Positions 8,819-17,426 of a stretch of 64,000 bases of DNA are shown piece after piece. The notes under the pieces were generated by a model that ran no database searches, had not been told where the DNA came from, and saw only the letters and a list, made by a program, of their open reading frames with translations. How positions within the stretch are numbered: the first letter of the stretch is position 1; each line of letters starts with the position of its first letter. This DNA is from Oscillatoriales cyanobacterium M59_W2019_021. Its GTDB lineage: Bacteria > Cyanobacteriota > Cyanobacteriia > Cyanobacteriales > Geitlerinemataceae. The position numbers were made by a program, and so were the translations under genes. The stretch spans positions 1 to 64,000 of the forward strand of contig DVED01000049.1 of NCBI GenBank assembly GCA_015295945.1, in the 5' to 3' direction.

Positions 8819-9445
8819 TCACTCTTCCATCGATCGCAACGTCTCCCACCACCGCTCGAGGGGAAAATAGAGAACGGGCGCCCACAGGCTGCTGAGCAGG
8901 GCAGAGGCGAGAGTAATGCGTTGGTGGTACGTCCAAATGTAAGACAGCGAGGGGAACGTCCCGTCCCCAGCCCCGCGCAAACTGGCAAGGCTAAACTGAA
9001 GCGCCATCACCGTTTCGGCAATGGCAGTCATCCCAAAGACGATCAGGGCAACGGAGATAAAATCTTCTTGAATGTACCGTTGTTTCTGCAACAGTGCCGT
9101 CAGCACGCCCACGACAATCAAGCCCAGAGCGTGGGTGGGATGGGGGGAACTCATGCCATCTTGCAACAATCCTAAAACCAATCCGGCGATCGCCCCTTGT
9201 AGCGGAGAACGCTTGACGCTCCACGCCACCACCCAAATCAGCAACCAATTCGGACCGATCCCGAGCAATTCCATCCCCGGTAAGCGCACGGGCAACGCCA
9301 GCAAGCACAGGAAGACCGAGGCGATCGTCACCCCCCAATTGACGATGCGACTGGTTTTGGCAGACCACCGCCACAGCGGCAGAAACGGGCTAGTGTTCCG
9401 ATAGCCCCTCGTCATTTGACTCGGTAGAAAATTCGGGTTCGGCAT
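8819..9445 (-). CDS. mreD: Rod shape-determining protein MreD
   Basis: A small integral membrane protein of up to 208 residues with five hydrophobic segments, starting around SRIVNWGVTIASVFLCLLALP. It has the family pattern GIGPNWLLIWVVAWSV and GAIAGLVLGLLQDGMSS typical of MreD. It belongs to the elongasome that couples MreB filaments to peptidoglycan synthesis in the inner membrane. Two in-frame ATGs, at 9445 and 9415, both overlap the end of mreC. Gene order mreB-mreC-mreD and tight spacing indicate one operon read on the minus strand. Confidence 0.9.
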   Translation of the reverse strand: MPNPNFLPSQMTRGYRNTSPFLPLWRWSAKTSRIVNWGVTIASVFLCLLALPVRLPGMELLGIGPNWLLIWVVAWSVKRSPLQGAIAGLVLGLLQDGMSSPHPTHALGLIVVGVLTALLQKQRYIQEDFISVALIVFGMTAIAETVMALQFSLASLRGAGDGTFPSLSYIWTYHQRITLASALLSSLWAPVLYFPLERWWETLRSMEE

Positions 9446-10205
9446 GGGGGATATTGGGTTGAGGATAAATGCTCGTCCACTCGAGAGAGCTTAAAGAAGC
9501 ATCAAATTTCACGGTTGCTTGGGGGGCGGGACTGGCATCCAACTTCACCGCCACCACTTCGCCTACGGGGTATCCGGGATGAAAGAGCTGACTGAATGAG
9601 GAGGTGAATACCCGATCGCCCTTTTTCACATCAGGGACTTTATCGAAGAACTCGATCGTCCCCTGCTTCTCATTTTCACCCCGCATGAATCCCATAGCGC
9701 GACTGCGACCGAGGGTGACGCCGACGCGGCTAGTGGGATCGCTGAGCAACAACACGCGACTGGTGCGATCGGATACGCTGGTAATGCGACCGACCAAACC
9801 CCCCGGTGCGGTAACGATATCGCCTTCTTTGACGCCATCTCGACGACCCCGACCCAACGTCACTTGTTGCCACCAATGGTGGGCGCTGCGACCCACGACG
9901 GGCGCGAAAATCGGGTTTTTCTGGCTTTTTTTGGCTTCTTCGCTCAGTTTCCCCACCAGTTGATATTGATGTTCCAGTTCTGCCAATCGCTGTTCCAATT
10001 CGCGAACGCGGGCGGTTTCCAATTCTTCCTGACTGGTGGGATCGGCAGCAAAGGGACTGGCTAACCGTTGATAGATATCAAAGACCAAACCCCCTTGGGT
10101 TTGCCGAACCAACAATGCCAAACTCAGAGCTAAGCCGACTCCTAATGCTTGCAGTCCGTGGCGTTCCCACCAACGACGAAATAAATACACTGAATTTCCT
10201 TTCAT
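9390..10205 (-). CDS. mreC: Rod shape-determining protein MreC
   Basis: A 271-residue protein with one N-terminal transmembrane helix (ALGVGLALSLALLV), a coiled coil (EELETARVRELEQRLAELEHQYQLV), and the periplasmic beta-domain with APVVGRSAHHWWQQVTLGRGRRDGVKEGD and GLVGRITSVSDRTSRVLLLSDP, as in MreC. The ATG at 10205 is chosen because it lies 4 nt after the mreB stop and puts the membrane helix at the usual distance from the N-terminus; the longer open frame upstream lies inside mreB. It links cytoskeletal MreB to periplasmic wall synthases. Confidence 0.92.
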   Translation of the reverse strand: MKGNSVYLFRRWWERHGLQALGVGLALSLALLVRQTQGGLVFDIYQRLASPFAADPTSQEELETARVRELEQRLAELEHQYQLVGKLSEEAKKSQKNPIFAPVVGRSAHHWWQQVTLGRGRRDGVKEGDIVTAPGGLVGRITSVSDRTSRVLLLSDPTSRVGVTLGRSRAMGFMRGENEKQGTIEFFDKVPDVKKGDRVFTSSFSQLFHPGYPVGEVVAVKLDASPAPQATVKFDASLSSLEWTSIYPQPNIPHAEPEFSTESNDEGLSEH

Positions 10206-10209
10206 GGTG

Positions 10210-11250
10210 CTACACCGCGCGCGATCGACCGCTGAAGACCCGCTCCAGTTGTTTGAAATTTTCCAGAACGCGACCGGTTCCCAAAACCACGCAACTGAGG
10301 GGATCGGCAGCAATATGGGTAACAATTCCGGTTTCGTGACCGATCAGGGTATCGAGACCTTTGAGGAGGGCGCCGCCGCCTGCTAAGACGATCCCGCGAT
10401 CGACGATATCGGCTGCCAATTCCGGCGGCGTCCGTTCCAGAGTGCGTTTGACCGCTTCGACGATCACCGATAGGGGTTCGGACATACTTTCCCGAATTTC
10501 CGCACTTTTGATGCTGACCGTGCGCGGCAAACCCGACAGCAGGTGCATCCCCCGAACGTCCATCGTGTCGTCGTCCTCTTCGGTGGGATACGCCGACCCC
10601 AGTTGAATTTTAATGTCTTCGGCAGTACGCTCGCCGATCGCCAAATTGTGAATTTTCTTCAAATACTGGACGATGGCTTCGTTCAACTCGTCCCCAGCAA
10701 CCCGCACCGATTCGCTCAGCACGATGCCCTGCAAGCTGAGTACGGCAACTTCGGTGGTGCCGCCGCCGATATCGATAATCATGTTGCCCGTGGGTTCGGA
10801 AACGGGCAATCCCGCTCCCAGAGCAGCGGCAACGGGTTCGTCGATCAGGCGGACGTCGCTGGCACCCGCTTGAATGGCGGCATCCATGACGGCGCGACGC
10901 TCGACCCCCGTGACGCCGGAGGGGATGCCGATGACGATGCGGGGGCGCACCAGGCTATTGCCTTCGTTGACGCGGCGGATAAAGTGTTTGAGCATCAGTT
11001 CGGCGGTGTCGAAATCGGCAATCACGCCGTCTCGTAGGGGTCTGAGGGCAACGACGTTTCCTGGCGTCCGTCCCAGCATTTTTTTAGCGTCTTCGCCCAC
11101 GGCTAGGGGCGTTTTCGTTTCGCGATCGATCGCCACCACCGACGGTTCTTGTAAAACGATGCCCTTTCCCGAAATGTAAACCAATGTATTAGCCGTTCCG
11201 AGATCGATTCCCATGTCTCTCGAAAGCGAAAAGCGACTGAAAAATCCCAC
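10210..11250 (-). CDS. mreB: Rod shape-determining protein MreB (actin homolog)
   Basis: The 346-residue protein has all actin-fold signatures: MGIDLGTANTLVY (phosphate 1), GIPSGVTGVERRAV, IDEPVAAALGAGLPV, MIIDIGGGTTEVAVLSL (phosphate 2) and VLAGGGALLKGLDTLI (adenosine). The N-terminal GFFSRFSLSR resembles the amphipathic membrane-binding leader of MreB. ATP-dependent filaments under the inner membrane organise lateral wall synthesis. It is the first gene of mreBCD. A promoter should lie in the 450-bp divergent region shared with ssb. Confidence 0.97.
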   Translation of the reverse strand: MGFFSRFSLSRDMGIDLGTANTLVYISGKGIVLQEPSVVAIDRETKTPLAVGEDAKKMLGRTPGNVVALRPLRDGVIADFDTAELMLKHFIRRVNEGNSLVRPRIVIGIPSGVTGVERRAVMDAAIQAGASDVRLIDEPVAAALGAGLPVSEPTGNMIIDIGGGTTEVAVLSLQGIVLSESVRVAGDELNEAIVQYLKKIHNLAIGERTAEDIKIQLGSAYPTEEDDDTMDVRGMHLLSGLPRTVSIKSAEIRESMSEPLSVIVEAVKRTLERTPPELAADIVDRGIVLAGGGALLKGLDTLIGHETGIVTHIAADPLSCVVLGTGRVLENFKQLERVFSGRSRAV

Positions 11251-11704
11251 TGTTGTTAGCGTCTCCCTCTATAAAAGTTTGGTTTTAGGATGGATATCGT
11301 TCCAGGCAAACAAATAGAAAATCTCTCGCTCGATGGGACTATCCAGGGATTCGACTCGCCAGAGGATCGCTCTTCCCCAGGATAACGATAACGATCGCCA
11401 GAGATCCGACCGCGCCAACGCCGATCCCCGACTGGGGAATTGACGACTTGCATCGCTCCGAGTCTACGGCTTCTTCCCAACGGTTTTTGCTTCCGATTTT
11501 TTATAAAGTATTGTATAAGCGACCGTGCCAAATTGTATTACGTTTTTTATCGTTAGTCTAGTCAAGACCTCGATCGGTGGAGTCATGCCGCCTCCCACAC
11601 CCGACCCCATGCCGAACAACTCGCGCGGATTTCTGTCACTTCCGGTCTCTAACGACGGGCGCGATCGGCGATAATTTAAGTTGAACTGTACTTCAACTTG
11701 AGAT
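11251..11704. other. Divergent intergenic region between mreB and ssb
   Basis: No gene is supported. The region must hold promoters for mreB (minus) and ssb (plus). On the minus strand an AT-rich block near 11505-11550 contains TTGGCA and TATAC/TTATAAA-like hexamers, but the spacing is not convincing, so I do not name a promoter. ssb is preceded by TGTACTTCAACTTGAG, with only a weak Shine-Dalgarno sequence. Confidence 0.4.
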
Positions 11705-12070
11705 ATGAGCCTGAATGTCGTGACATTAGTGGGACGGGTCGGGGGCGATCCGGACGTGAAGTATTTTGAATCGGGGACCGTCAAATGTCGGTTGACCCTG
11801 GCAGTGAACCGTCGCACGCGCAATAGCGACGAACCCGATTGGTTTAACTTGGAATTATGGGGCAAAACGGCTGAGGTAGCGGCGAATTACGTTCGCAAAG
11901 GCAGTTTGATCGGCGTTAAAGGGTCGCTGAAAGTCGATACGTGGAGCGATCGCACCACAGGCGCCCCGCGCTCGTCGCCCGTCATCAAGGTCGATCGGTT
12001 GGAATTATTAGGCTCGAAGCGCGATAGTGCCGAAAGTGGCGGTGGCGGCTACGCGCCCGACGAGTTTTAA
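11705..12070 (+). CDS. ssb: Single-stranded DNA-binding protein
   Basis: The 121-residue protein has an OB fold of the bacterial SSB type: MSLNVVTLVGRVGGDPDVKYF, CRLTLAVNRRT, DWFNLELWGKTAEVAANYVRKGSLIGVKGSLKVDTW. The C-terminus is short and ends GGGGYAPDEF. It has acidic residues but not the canonical DDDIPF tip, which is usual for short cyanobacterial SSBs. It protects ssDNA in replication and repair. A stem-loop lies about 90 bp after the stop. Confidence 0.93.
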   Translation: MSLNVVTLVGRVGGDPDVKYFESGTVKCRLTLAVNRRTRNSDEPDWFNLELWGKTAEVAANYVRKGSLIGVKGSLKVDTWSDRTTGAPRSSPVIKVDRLELLGSKRDSAESGGGGYAPDEF

Positions 12071-12160
12071 ATGCTGGCGATCCTCGCCGATGGTGCGGGG
12101 GAACGCGGGAATCGACAGCCACATGAAGTGCTGAGTCCTCGAGCGGAACGTTCCCCCGTT

Positions 12161-12190
12161 CTCGTTTCCCGAGAATAGGAAACGAGATTT
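12161..12190. terminator. Stem-loop between convergent ssb and the small minus-strand gene
   Basis: A perfect 9-bp stem, CTCGTTTCC (12161-12169) with GGAAACGAG (12178-12186) and an 8-nt loop, is followed by ATTTTAGGG on the plus strand. The T-run is short, so termination is probable rather than certain. It sits between two convergent gene ends. Confidence 0.5.
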
Positions 12191-12196
12191 TAGGGT

Positions 12197-12529
12197 TTAA
12201 CAGGGGGAATGAACCCACGAGCGCCCGCTCTTGGAGATCTCGGAAACCCGCTCGGATGCGGGATGGGCGCTCCGTTGCGATCCGTCGGTCAAGATAAACG
12301 TCCGATCTCCAGAGCCAATCGTTGCCGCACCGCGATCGTGAGCTTGACGCAGTTGGCGTCCGGTTTTCCAAGCTTGGAACTTGAGGGCGCTCCAGCGCGG
12401 GTTAGCGGGGTATTGGGCAAAGCCCGATCTCAGAGCGGGAATGTAAGCTTGGGGAAGTCCCGTTTGCACGTAAATTCCCGGTGTCAGTTCGATCGCTCGG
12501 ATCGGATGTTGAGATTGCGAAATCAGCAC
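12197..12529 (-). CDS. Small hypothetical protein
   Basis: A 110-residue protein starting with GTG. It has an excellent Shine-Dalgarno sequence, GGAGGTG, 7 nt before the start; this decides both the start and the reality of the gene. The N-terminal half, LISQSQHPIRAIELTPGIYVQTGLPQ and AYIPALRSGFAQYPANPRWSALKFQAWKTGRQL, looks like a compact conserved domain, followed by a polar, probably flexible tail. I recognise no family, membrane helix or signal peptide. It converges with ssb. Confidence 0.65.
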   Translation of the reverse strand: MLISQSQHPIRAIELTPGIYVQTGLPQAYIPALRSGFAQYPANPRWSALKFQAWKTGRQLRQAHDRGAATIGSGDRTFILTDGSQRSAHPASERVSEISKSGRSWVHSPC

Positions 12530-12934
12530 GATGTTTCACCTCCGGCTCAGACTAACCGTAGCGCCCCAGGCTAATTTCCGTCACACCCACAGTTGGCGGC
12601 TCAGCCCGAGTATGCTACATTCTACTACGCTCCGATCGCTTGGAAAATGCAAATGGCTAAACTTGCTTAACTCTTCTTACAGGCGAAATTGAGTTCGATC
12701 CGACTGATTTGCGGTTATTTTCCCCAACTCGGCTCGAGATCGCTATCTCAACCCGCCATCTCGGCGATCGAATTCGGTAAAGTCGATCCTCTCTCGAGGC
12801 CAACGGGACTATAACGGAGTTAGAACTGTCATCATTTCCCCAAGACTCCCCTTGACCCAACCGTGACAGCAGCCATCCTCATGCCGATCGAGACTCGCGG
12901 CTAAACCCTTTCTATCGGAACGCATCTACAGACA
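12530..12934. other. Divergent intergenic region
   Basis: I see no gene here. The short open frame on the minus strand at 12657-12860 is Arg/Ser-rich and looks like antisense noise. The region should contain promoters for the small gene at 12529 (minus) and the histidine kinase at 12935 (plus). Confidence 0.4.
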
Positions 12935-15094
12935 ATGCACGACTCCCCTTCCTCCGAGCCCATTCGCCCCAGTCTGTTAAGCGCCGATCGCCTGAAGCGA
13001 CTGATCGACAGCATTTCCGGTGTGGTGTTTCAGTGCTGTCAAAGTGAAGATGGCTCCCTGAGATTTTCGTTCCTCAGTTCCAGTTGCCAGCAGATGCTCG
13101 AACTCGATCCCGACGCGGTTTGTGCGGATGTGAGTTTGTTGCTGAAAACGATTTGTCCCGAATCGCGCGATCGATTTGAGACCACGCGAGCGGCGTCTGC
13201 CGCCACCCTACAGATCTGGGAATGGGAAGGACTGTGGCGCTTGCCTTCGGGACGCATTAAGTGGCTGCGGTGGCGGGCGATCCCAGTCCGGCAAGACCAT
13301 GGCGAGATCCTTTGGGATGGGGTGATGGTGGATATCACGGTGTATGTCTCGGCAGAGGGGATTTTGCAGCAAGCCTGGGAAGATGCGGGACGGCAAGACG
13401 AGCGACGCACCCGCCAGTTGCAACAAACCCTGGAACAACTGCAATTGATGCAATTTTTGGTCGATCGGGCTCCGGATGCAATTTTGTGGATGGATCGTCA
13501 GGCGCGGTTGTCTTATGTCAACCCTTCAGCGTGCCGAATGTTCGGCTACGAGGCTGCCGAACTGTTAACCTTGAGCCTTTACGATCTCGATGCCAACTTG
13601 AGTGCTGACGCTTGGCAAGAGCGCTGGACGCACTTGCAATCGGAAGAAGTATCGAGCTTTCAAGCCGTTTACCGCCACCAAGACGGACGCATGTTTCCCG
13701 TGGAAGCCAATTTAATTCGCCTTCAGTTCGGGCAGCGTTTGGAGTGTTGTGCCTTCGTCCGCGATATTAGCGAACGCACTGCCGCCGAACAAGCGATGCG
13801 GGAAAGCGAAGCCAAGTTTCGATCGATGGTGGAAAATGCTAACGACATCATCTACCTGCTGACCCCCGAAGGATTGTTTTCTTACGTAGCCCCGAACTGC
13901 GCTCGATTTTGGGGATACCATCCCGCCGAACTCCAGGGAACGTCGTACGATCGCCTCGTCCATCCCGAAGACCTTCCGGCGTATCAAAAAGCCCTCGACC
14001 ACCCGATCGAAACCGACGGACAACAAGAGGAGATTGAATATCGCATTCGCCATAAAGATGGCAGTTGGCGCTGGCACGCCTCCAAATTATCCGCCGTTCG
14101 GAATTCCCGCGGTCGCGTGCTGTCGGTGGTCGGCATCGCCCACGATATCACCGCCCGCGTTTTAGCCGAACAAGCCCAACAGCAAGCCAACCAAGATCTC
14201 GAACGCGCGCTTCAGAAACTCCAACAGACACAAGCCCAATTGGTGCAAAGCGAGAAAATGTCGTCCCTGGGGCAAATGGTTGCCGGAATCGCCCACGAAA
14301 TCAACAATCCCGTCGGCTTCATCCACGGGAATTTAAAACACGCCAGCGACTACATCGAGGATATGCTCGAACTGCTCGAGTTGTACCAACGCGACTTTCC
14401 CCAAGCCACGCCGGAGATTCAAACACACATCGAGGATATCGATTTGGAGTTTATTCGAGAGGATTTACCCAAATTACTCTCTTCGATGGAAGTGGGGACG
14501 ACGCGCATCCGAGAAATCGTGCGATCGTTGCGCAACTTTTCGCGGTTGGACGAAGCCGAACGCAAACCCGTAGATCTCCACTCCGGACTGGACAGCACGC
14601 TGATGATTTTAGGCAATCGCCTTAAAAGTACGCCCCAACGTCCGGAGATTGTTGCGATTAAAGAATACGGAGATTTACCGCGCGTCGATTGTTTTGCCGG
14701 ACAACTCAATCAGGTGTTCGTGAATATTTTTGCCAATGCCATCGATGCCATTGACGAAGCGTGGGCGGAACCATCCACTCAGAAACCGTCCGCCCCCCCT
14801 CAAATTCGCATCGTTACCGAAGTTCTCCACTGCGGCGATTTCCAACGCACCGAGTGCGTCTCGATTCGGATTGCCGATAACGGGTTGGGAATGTCGGAGT
14901 CGGTACGCCAGCGCTTGTTCGATCCGTTTTTTACGACCAAACCCGTGGGTAAAGGGACGGGTTTGGGGATGTCAATTAGCTATCAAATCGTCACCCAAAC
15001 CCACGGCGGGCAATTGTACTGTACCTCCGAACTGGGGCGGGGCAGCGAGTTTACCATCGAAATTCCCATCGCCGCTGAATTGGGGAACGACTAG
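12935..15094 (+). CDS. Multi-PAS sensor histidine kinase
   Basis: A 719-residue protein without membrane helices. There are three PAS-type modules: ~20-140 (SISGVVFQCCQ), ~165-285 (VDRAPDAILWMDRQARLSYVN) and ~290-410 (ENANDIIYLLTPEGLFSYVAPN), the last two with PAC motifs. A glutamine-rich coiled coil leads to the dimerisation/phosphoacceptor helix QSEKMSSLGQMVAGIAHEINNPV with His454. The ATPase domain has the N box NIFANAIDAID, G1 IRIADNGLGM, F box FDPFFTTK and G2 GKGTGLGMS. It is a cytoplasmic two-component kinase. No response regulator is adjacent, so its partner is unknown. The short kinase at 25255 shares the same catalytic module. Confidence 0.93.
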   Translation: MHDSPSSEPIRPSLLSADRLKRLIDSISGVVFQCCQSEDGSLRFSFLSSSCQQMLELDPDAVCADVSLLLKTICPESRDRFETTRAASAATLQIWEWEGLWRLPSGRIKWLRWRAIPVRQDHGEILWDGVMVDITVYVSAEGILQQAWEDAGRQDERRTRQLQQTLEQLQLMQFLVDRAPDAILWMDRQARLSYVNPSACRMFGYEAAELLTLSLYDLDANLSADAWQERWTHLQSEEVSSFQAVYRHQDGRMFPVEANLIRLQFGQRLECCAFVRDISERTAAEQAMRESEAKFRSMVENANDIIYLLTPEGLFSYVAPNCARFWGYHPAELQGTSYDRLVHPEDLPAYQKALDHPIETDGQQEEIEYRIRHKDGSWRWHASKLSAVRNSRGRVLSVVGIAHDITARVLAEQAQQQANQDLERALQKLQQTQAQLVQSEKMSSLGQMVAGIAHEINNPVGFIHGNLKHASDYIEDMLELLELYQRDFPQATPEIQTHIEDIDLEFIREDLPKLLSSMEVGTTRIREIVRSLRNFSRLDEAERKPVDLHSGLDSTLMILGNRLKSTPQRPEIVAIKEYGDLPRVDCFAGQLNQVFVNIFANAIDAIDEAWAEPSTQKPSAPPQIRIVTEVLHCGDFQRTECVSIRIADNGLGMSESVRQRLFDPFFTTKPVGKGTGLGMSISYQIVTQTHGGQLYCTSELGRGSEFTIEIPIAAELGND

Positions 15095-15224
15095 TCTCGG
15101 GATCTTCGGGGAGTCCGTCTCAACTCCAGGTAAGATAACCTCAGTACGGGTTAACCCAGTTTCCAATGAAGGGGAGCTTTCTCGAGCCGGGGGAGCCGGG
15201 GGAGAAAACAGTGACCAGTGACCT

Positions 15225-15310
15225 CCAAGCAACTAACTACTAACCACTAACCACTAACAAACCCCAAACCCCAAACCCCAAACCCCAAATGACCAATGAC
15301 GAATGACATT
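15225..15310. repeat. Heptanucleotide repeats (ACTAACC)n and (AACCCCA)n
   Basis: Three ACTAACC-like units are followed by four AACCCCA units and ATGACCA/ATGACGA units, ending exactly at the start codon of the next gene. They are the same repeat families as at other gene borders in the window. Confidence 0.7.
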
Positions 15311-15787
15311 ATGGACTTAGACGCACAGATCCGAGTATTAATCGACAACGCCCCTCAAGATGGCACGACACCGGAGGTTGTAGCCACGATCGCACCCGTG
15401 CTGAAGGTATTTGCCGAGCGCCTTCGCCACCGCCAATACTACATTCTGCAAACCACAAACCAAGAATGGATGATGACGACGCTCAGCAATCGCGCTCGTC
15501 CCGACGTAGAAAAACGGGTTATCTATGGGTTTCCCACCCTCGAAGATGCTCGATCGAGTCTCAATGCTTCCCGACCCGCCAATCTAGTGGCGATCGCCCT
15601 TCCGGTGATTCATATTTTATTCCAAGTGGTGGCGCTGCATACCCTTGACAGTTTGATTTTTTTTGAAACGTCCGGCAACTTGGAAAAAGGAGTAGAAATT
15701 CCCGGTGCGGACGTGCGCAAAGCCATCCAACTGCAACTCCAACAAAAACTATCGACGCCCCCTCCCATTCCGCCGAATTTGGCATAA
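15311..15787 (+). CDS. Hypothetical protein, probably conserved in cyanobacteria
   Basis: A 158-residue soluble protein with mixed alpha/beta character. It begins MDLDAQIRVLIDNAPQDG; the ATG at 15311 is preferred because the upstream ATG lies in the repeat tract. The central part has QYYILQTTNQEWMMTTL and FPTLEDARSSL; the C-terminus ends in a proline-rich tail. No enzyme motif is recognised. Codon use and regular length argue for a real gene. It converges with the protease gene, whose stop is 4 bp away. Confidence 0.7.
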   Translation: MDLDAQIRVLIDNAPQDGTTPEVVATIAPVLKVFAERLRHRQYYILQTTNQEWMMTTLSNRARPDVEKRVIYGFPTLEDARSSLNASRPANLVAIALPVIHILFQVVALHTLDSLIFFETSGNLEKGVEIPGADVRKAIQLQLQQKLSTPPPIPPNLA

Positions 15788-15791
15788 CACT

Positions 15792-17219
15792 TTACTCCAC
15801 CACCAGGGTATACCGACCCGACCCCGTACTGTCGTAGGAGTTGACGATGATGCCGTAAGTCCCCGTGTAGGGTAGCCTCAACCGAATCAGAGAGTTGGTA
15901 TTGCCGTTGCTGGCATCGTCATTGCGAGCCAGGGGAGATCCATCGGCACCGACTAAAATCAGGTAGGTATCGAAATCCGGACTTTCCAGGATAATCGTTA
16001 CCGTTTGCCCTTCCTGCCCTTCAAAGGAATAGGCATCGAACAAACTACCATCATCCGAGAGCGTAGCGTCGCCCGCTTGCAATTCTCCGTTTTCCCGCAA
16101 GATCGTCGTTCTCGTCCGTTCCGCAGGAATCGTTTCCCCCATCGCCGTTTTAACACTTAAACGGTAAGCACCGGATTCTCCCCCGGCATAGGAGTTGGCA
16201 ATCAGAGTATAGGTTCCCGACTCGGGCAACTGGACGACGAGTCTCGCATTTTTGTCGCCGCCGCTATCGTCGTCCTGGGCGACTTCCGCACCGCTAGGAG
16301 ACAGCAAAATCAAATAGGGATCGATTTCTTGGCTGCTCATTTCGATCTCCACTTGCTGACCCGCTTTCCCTTCAAAGGTGTAGGCATCGAACAAGCTGTT
16401 ATCCATAGCCAACACGTTATCTCCCCGTTCCAAGGCAGCAACCAGTGGGGGATCGTCGAGGGCGATGGTTTGGGGTGCTTGGAAGCCACCCAGTCCCGCC
16501 TGTCGCTGTGCCGTCCGGGGAGCGGTTCCGTCTCGCACGGCAGCGAGAAAGGGTTCCACCTCTTCGACGCCGATGGCAAAGCCAATACCGATATTCCCAG
16601 CATTCGCACTGGGACTGAAAATGGCGGTGTTGACGCCGATGAGTTCGCCTTGGGAGTTGAGCAACGGTCCGCCGGAGTTGCCGGGATTGATGGCTGCGTC
16701 GGTTTGAATGACGCCGCGTTCGTCGTCAATGCGGCTGACGATGCCCGTGGTGAAGGTGTTGCGAAAGCCGAAGGGACTGCCGATGGCAAAAGCTCGCTGA
16801 CCGACGCGCACGGAGTTGGGAGCGGCGATGGGGATGGTGGGTAAATCGGTTTCGCCGCGAATTTGGACGGCGGCTAAATCGAGTCCCCCGGCGTCGAAGG
16901 CAACAACTTCGCCGTTGACTTCTCGTCCGTCGGCAAGGGTGACTTTCACCGTGGTTCCCGCTTCGGCGAGGACGTGAGCGTTGGTCAATACCAAACCGTC
17001 GGGTGTGACGATACTGCCGCTTCCGGTGCTGCTGTCCGTTTCGATCGCTACCACTGCCGGACTGGCTTTCTCGTATACCCGAATGTTGGTTTCTTCATCG
17101 ACATCTTGCGCTGTGGCGGGGCGTAACGACCAAGGGGCGATGGCTTGGGGAACGAACCCGACAGTCAGGGCAAGGGTGAAAATGCTGAGGGTGGCTAAAC
17201 GGATGGGGTGAACGGTCAT
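15792..17219 (-). CDS. Secreted HtrA/trypsin-like serine protease with two C-terminal pre-peptidase domains
   Basis: The 475-residue protein starts at ATG 17219 with a hydrophobic signal sequence ending near PATAQD. The S1C-type protease domain (~35-235) has a complete triad: His82 in LTNAHVL, Asp114 in GGLDLAAVQ and Ser182 in NPGNSGGPLL. No PDZ domain follows. Instead residues ~255-365 and ~375-475 are two similar beta-domains of the bacterial pre-peptidase (PPC) type (DAYTFEGKAGQQVEIEMSS and DAYSFEGQEGQTVTIILES; SGAYRLSV and SGRYTLVV). It is probably a periplasmic or extracellular housekeeping or quality-control protease. The longer open frame upstream lies in repeat DNA. Confidence 0.88.
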   Translation of the reverse strand: MTVHPIRLATLSIFTLALTVGFVPQAIAPWSLRPATAQDVDEETNIRVYEKASPAVVAIETDSSTGSGSIVTPDGLVLTNAHVLAEAGTTVKVTLADGREVNGEVVAFDAGGLDLAAVQIRGETDLPTIPIAAPNSVRVGQRAFAIGSPFGFRNTFTTGIVSRIDDERGVIQTDAAINPGNSGGPLLNSQGELIGVNTAIFSPSANAGNIGIGFAIGVEEVEPFLAAVRDGTAPRTAQRQAGLGGFQAPQTIALDDPPLVAALERGDNVLAMDNSLFDAYTFEGKAGQQVEIEMSSQEIDPYLILLSPSGAEVAQDDDSGGDKNARLVVQLPESGTYTLIANSYAGGESGAYRLSVKTAMGETIPAERTRTTILRENGELQAGDATLSDDGSLFDAYSFEGQEGQTVTIILESPDFDTYLILVGADGSPLARNDDASNGNTNSLIRLRLPYTGTYGIIVNSYDSTGSGRYTLVVE

Positions 17220-17426
17220 AAGAGGGCAGAGGGCAGAAGAGGGCACAAGGAAGAGGGCAGAAGCTCGCCCTCCTAACACGCACGATTTCTCATTCAGGGG
17301 GAGACCTGTACCGTTGGTTTTCGGTCATGGTTCTAGGAGTTGATTTGTTGCTCTCTCTAGGTTGACGATCGATCGGGGTGGCAAGTTGCGTTATGGGTTA
17401 AGGTTCATCATTTGCTCAGATCCAGC

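Noticed and set aside
10543-11037. Long open frame antisense to mreB
   Set aside because: It is a shadow of the strongly conserved mreB frame on the minus strand and has no ribosome-binding site or recognisable protein motif.
11464-11865. Minus-strand open frame across the ssb start
   Set aside because: It covers the beginning of the well-supported ssb gene in antisense and has no family similarity.
12657-12860. Short minus-strand open frame in the gap before the PAS kinase
   Set aside because: Arg/Ser-rich composition, no ribosome-binding site and no recognisable motif; left as intergenic.
15236-15300. Possible CRISPR-like array
   Set aside because: The period is 7 bp and there are no unique spacers; it is a simple tandem repeat.
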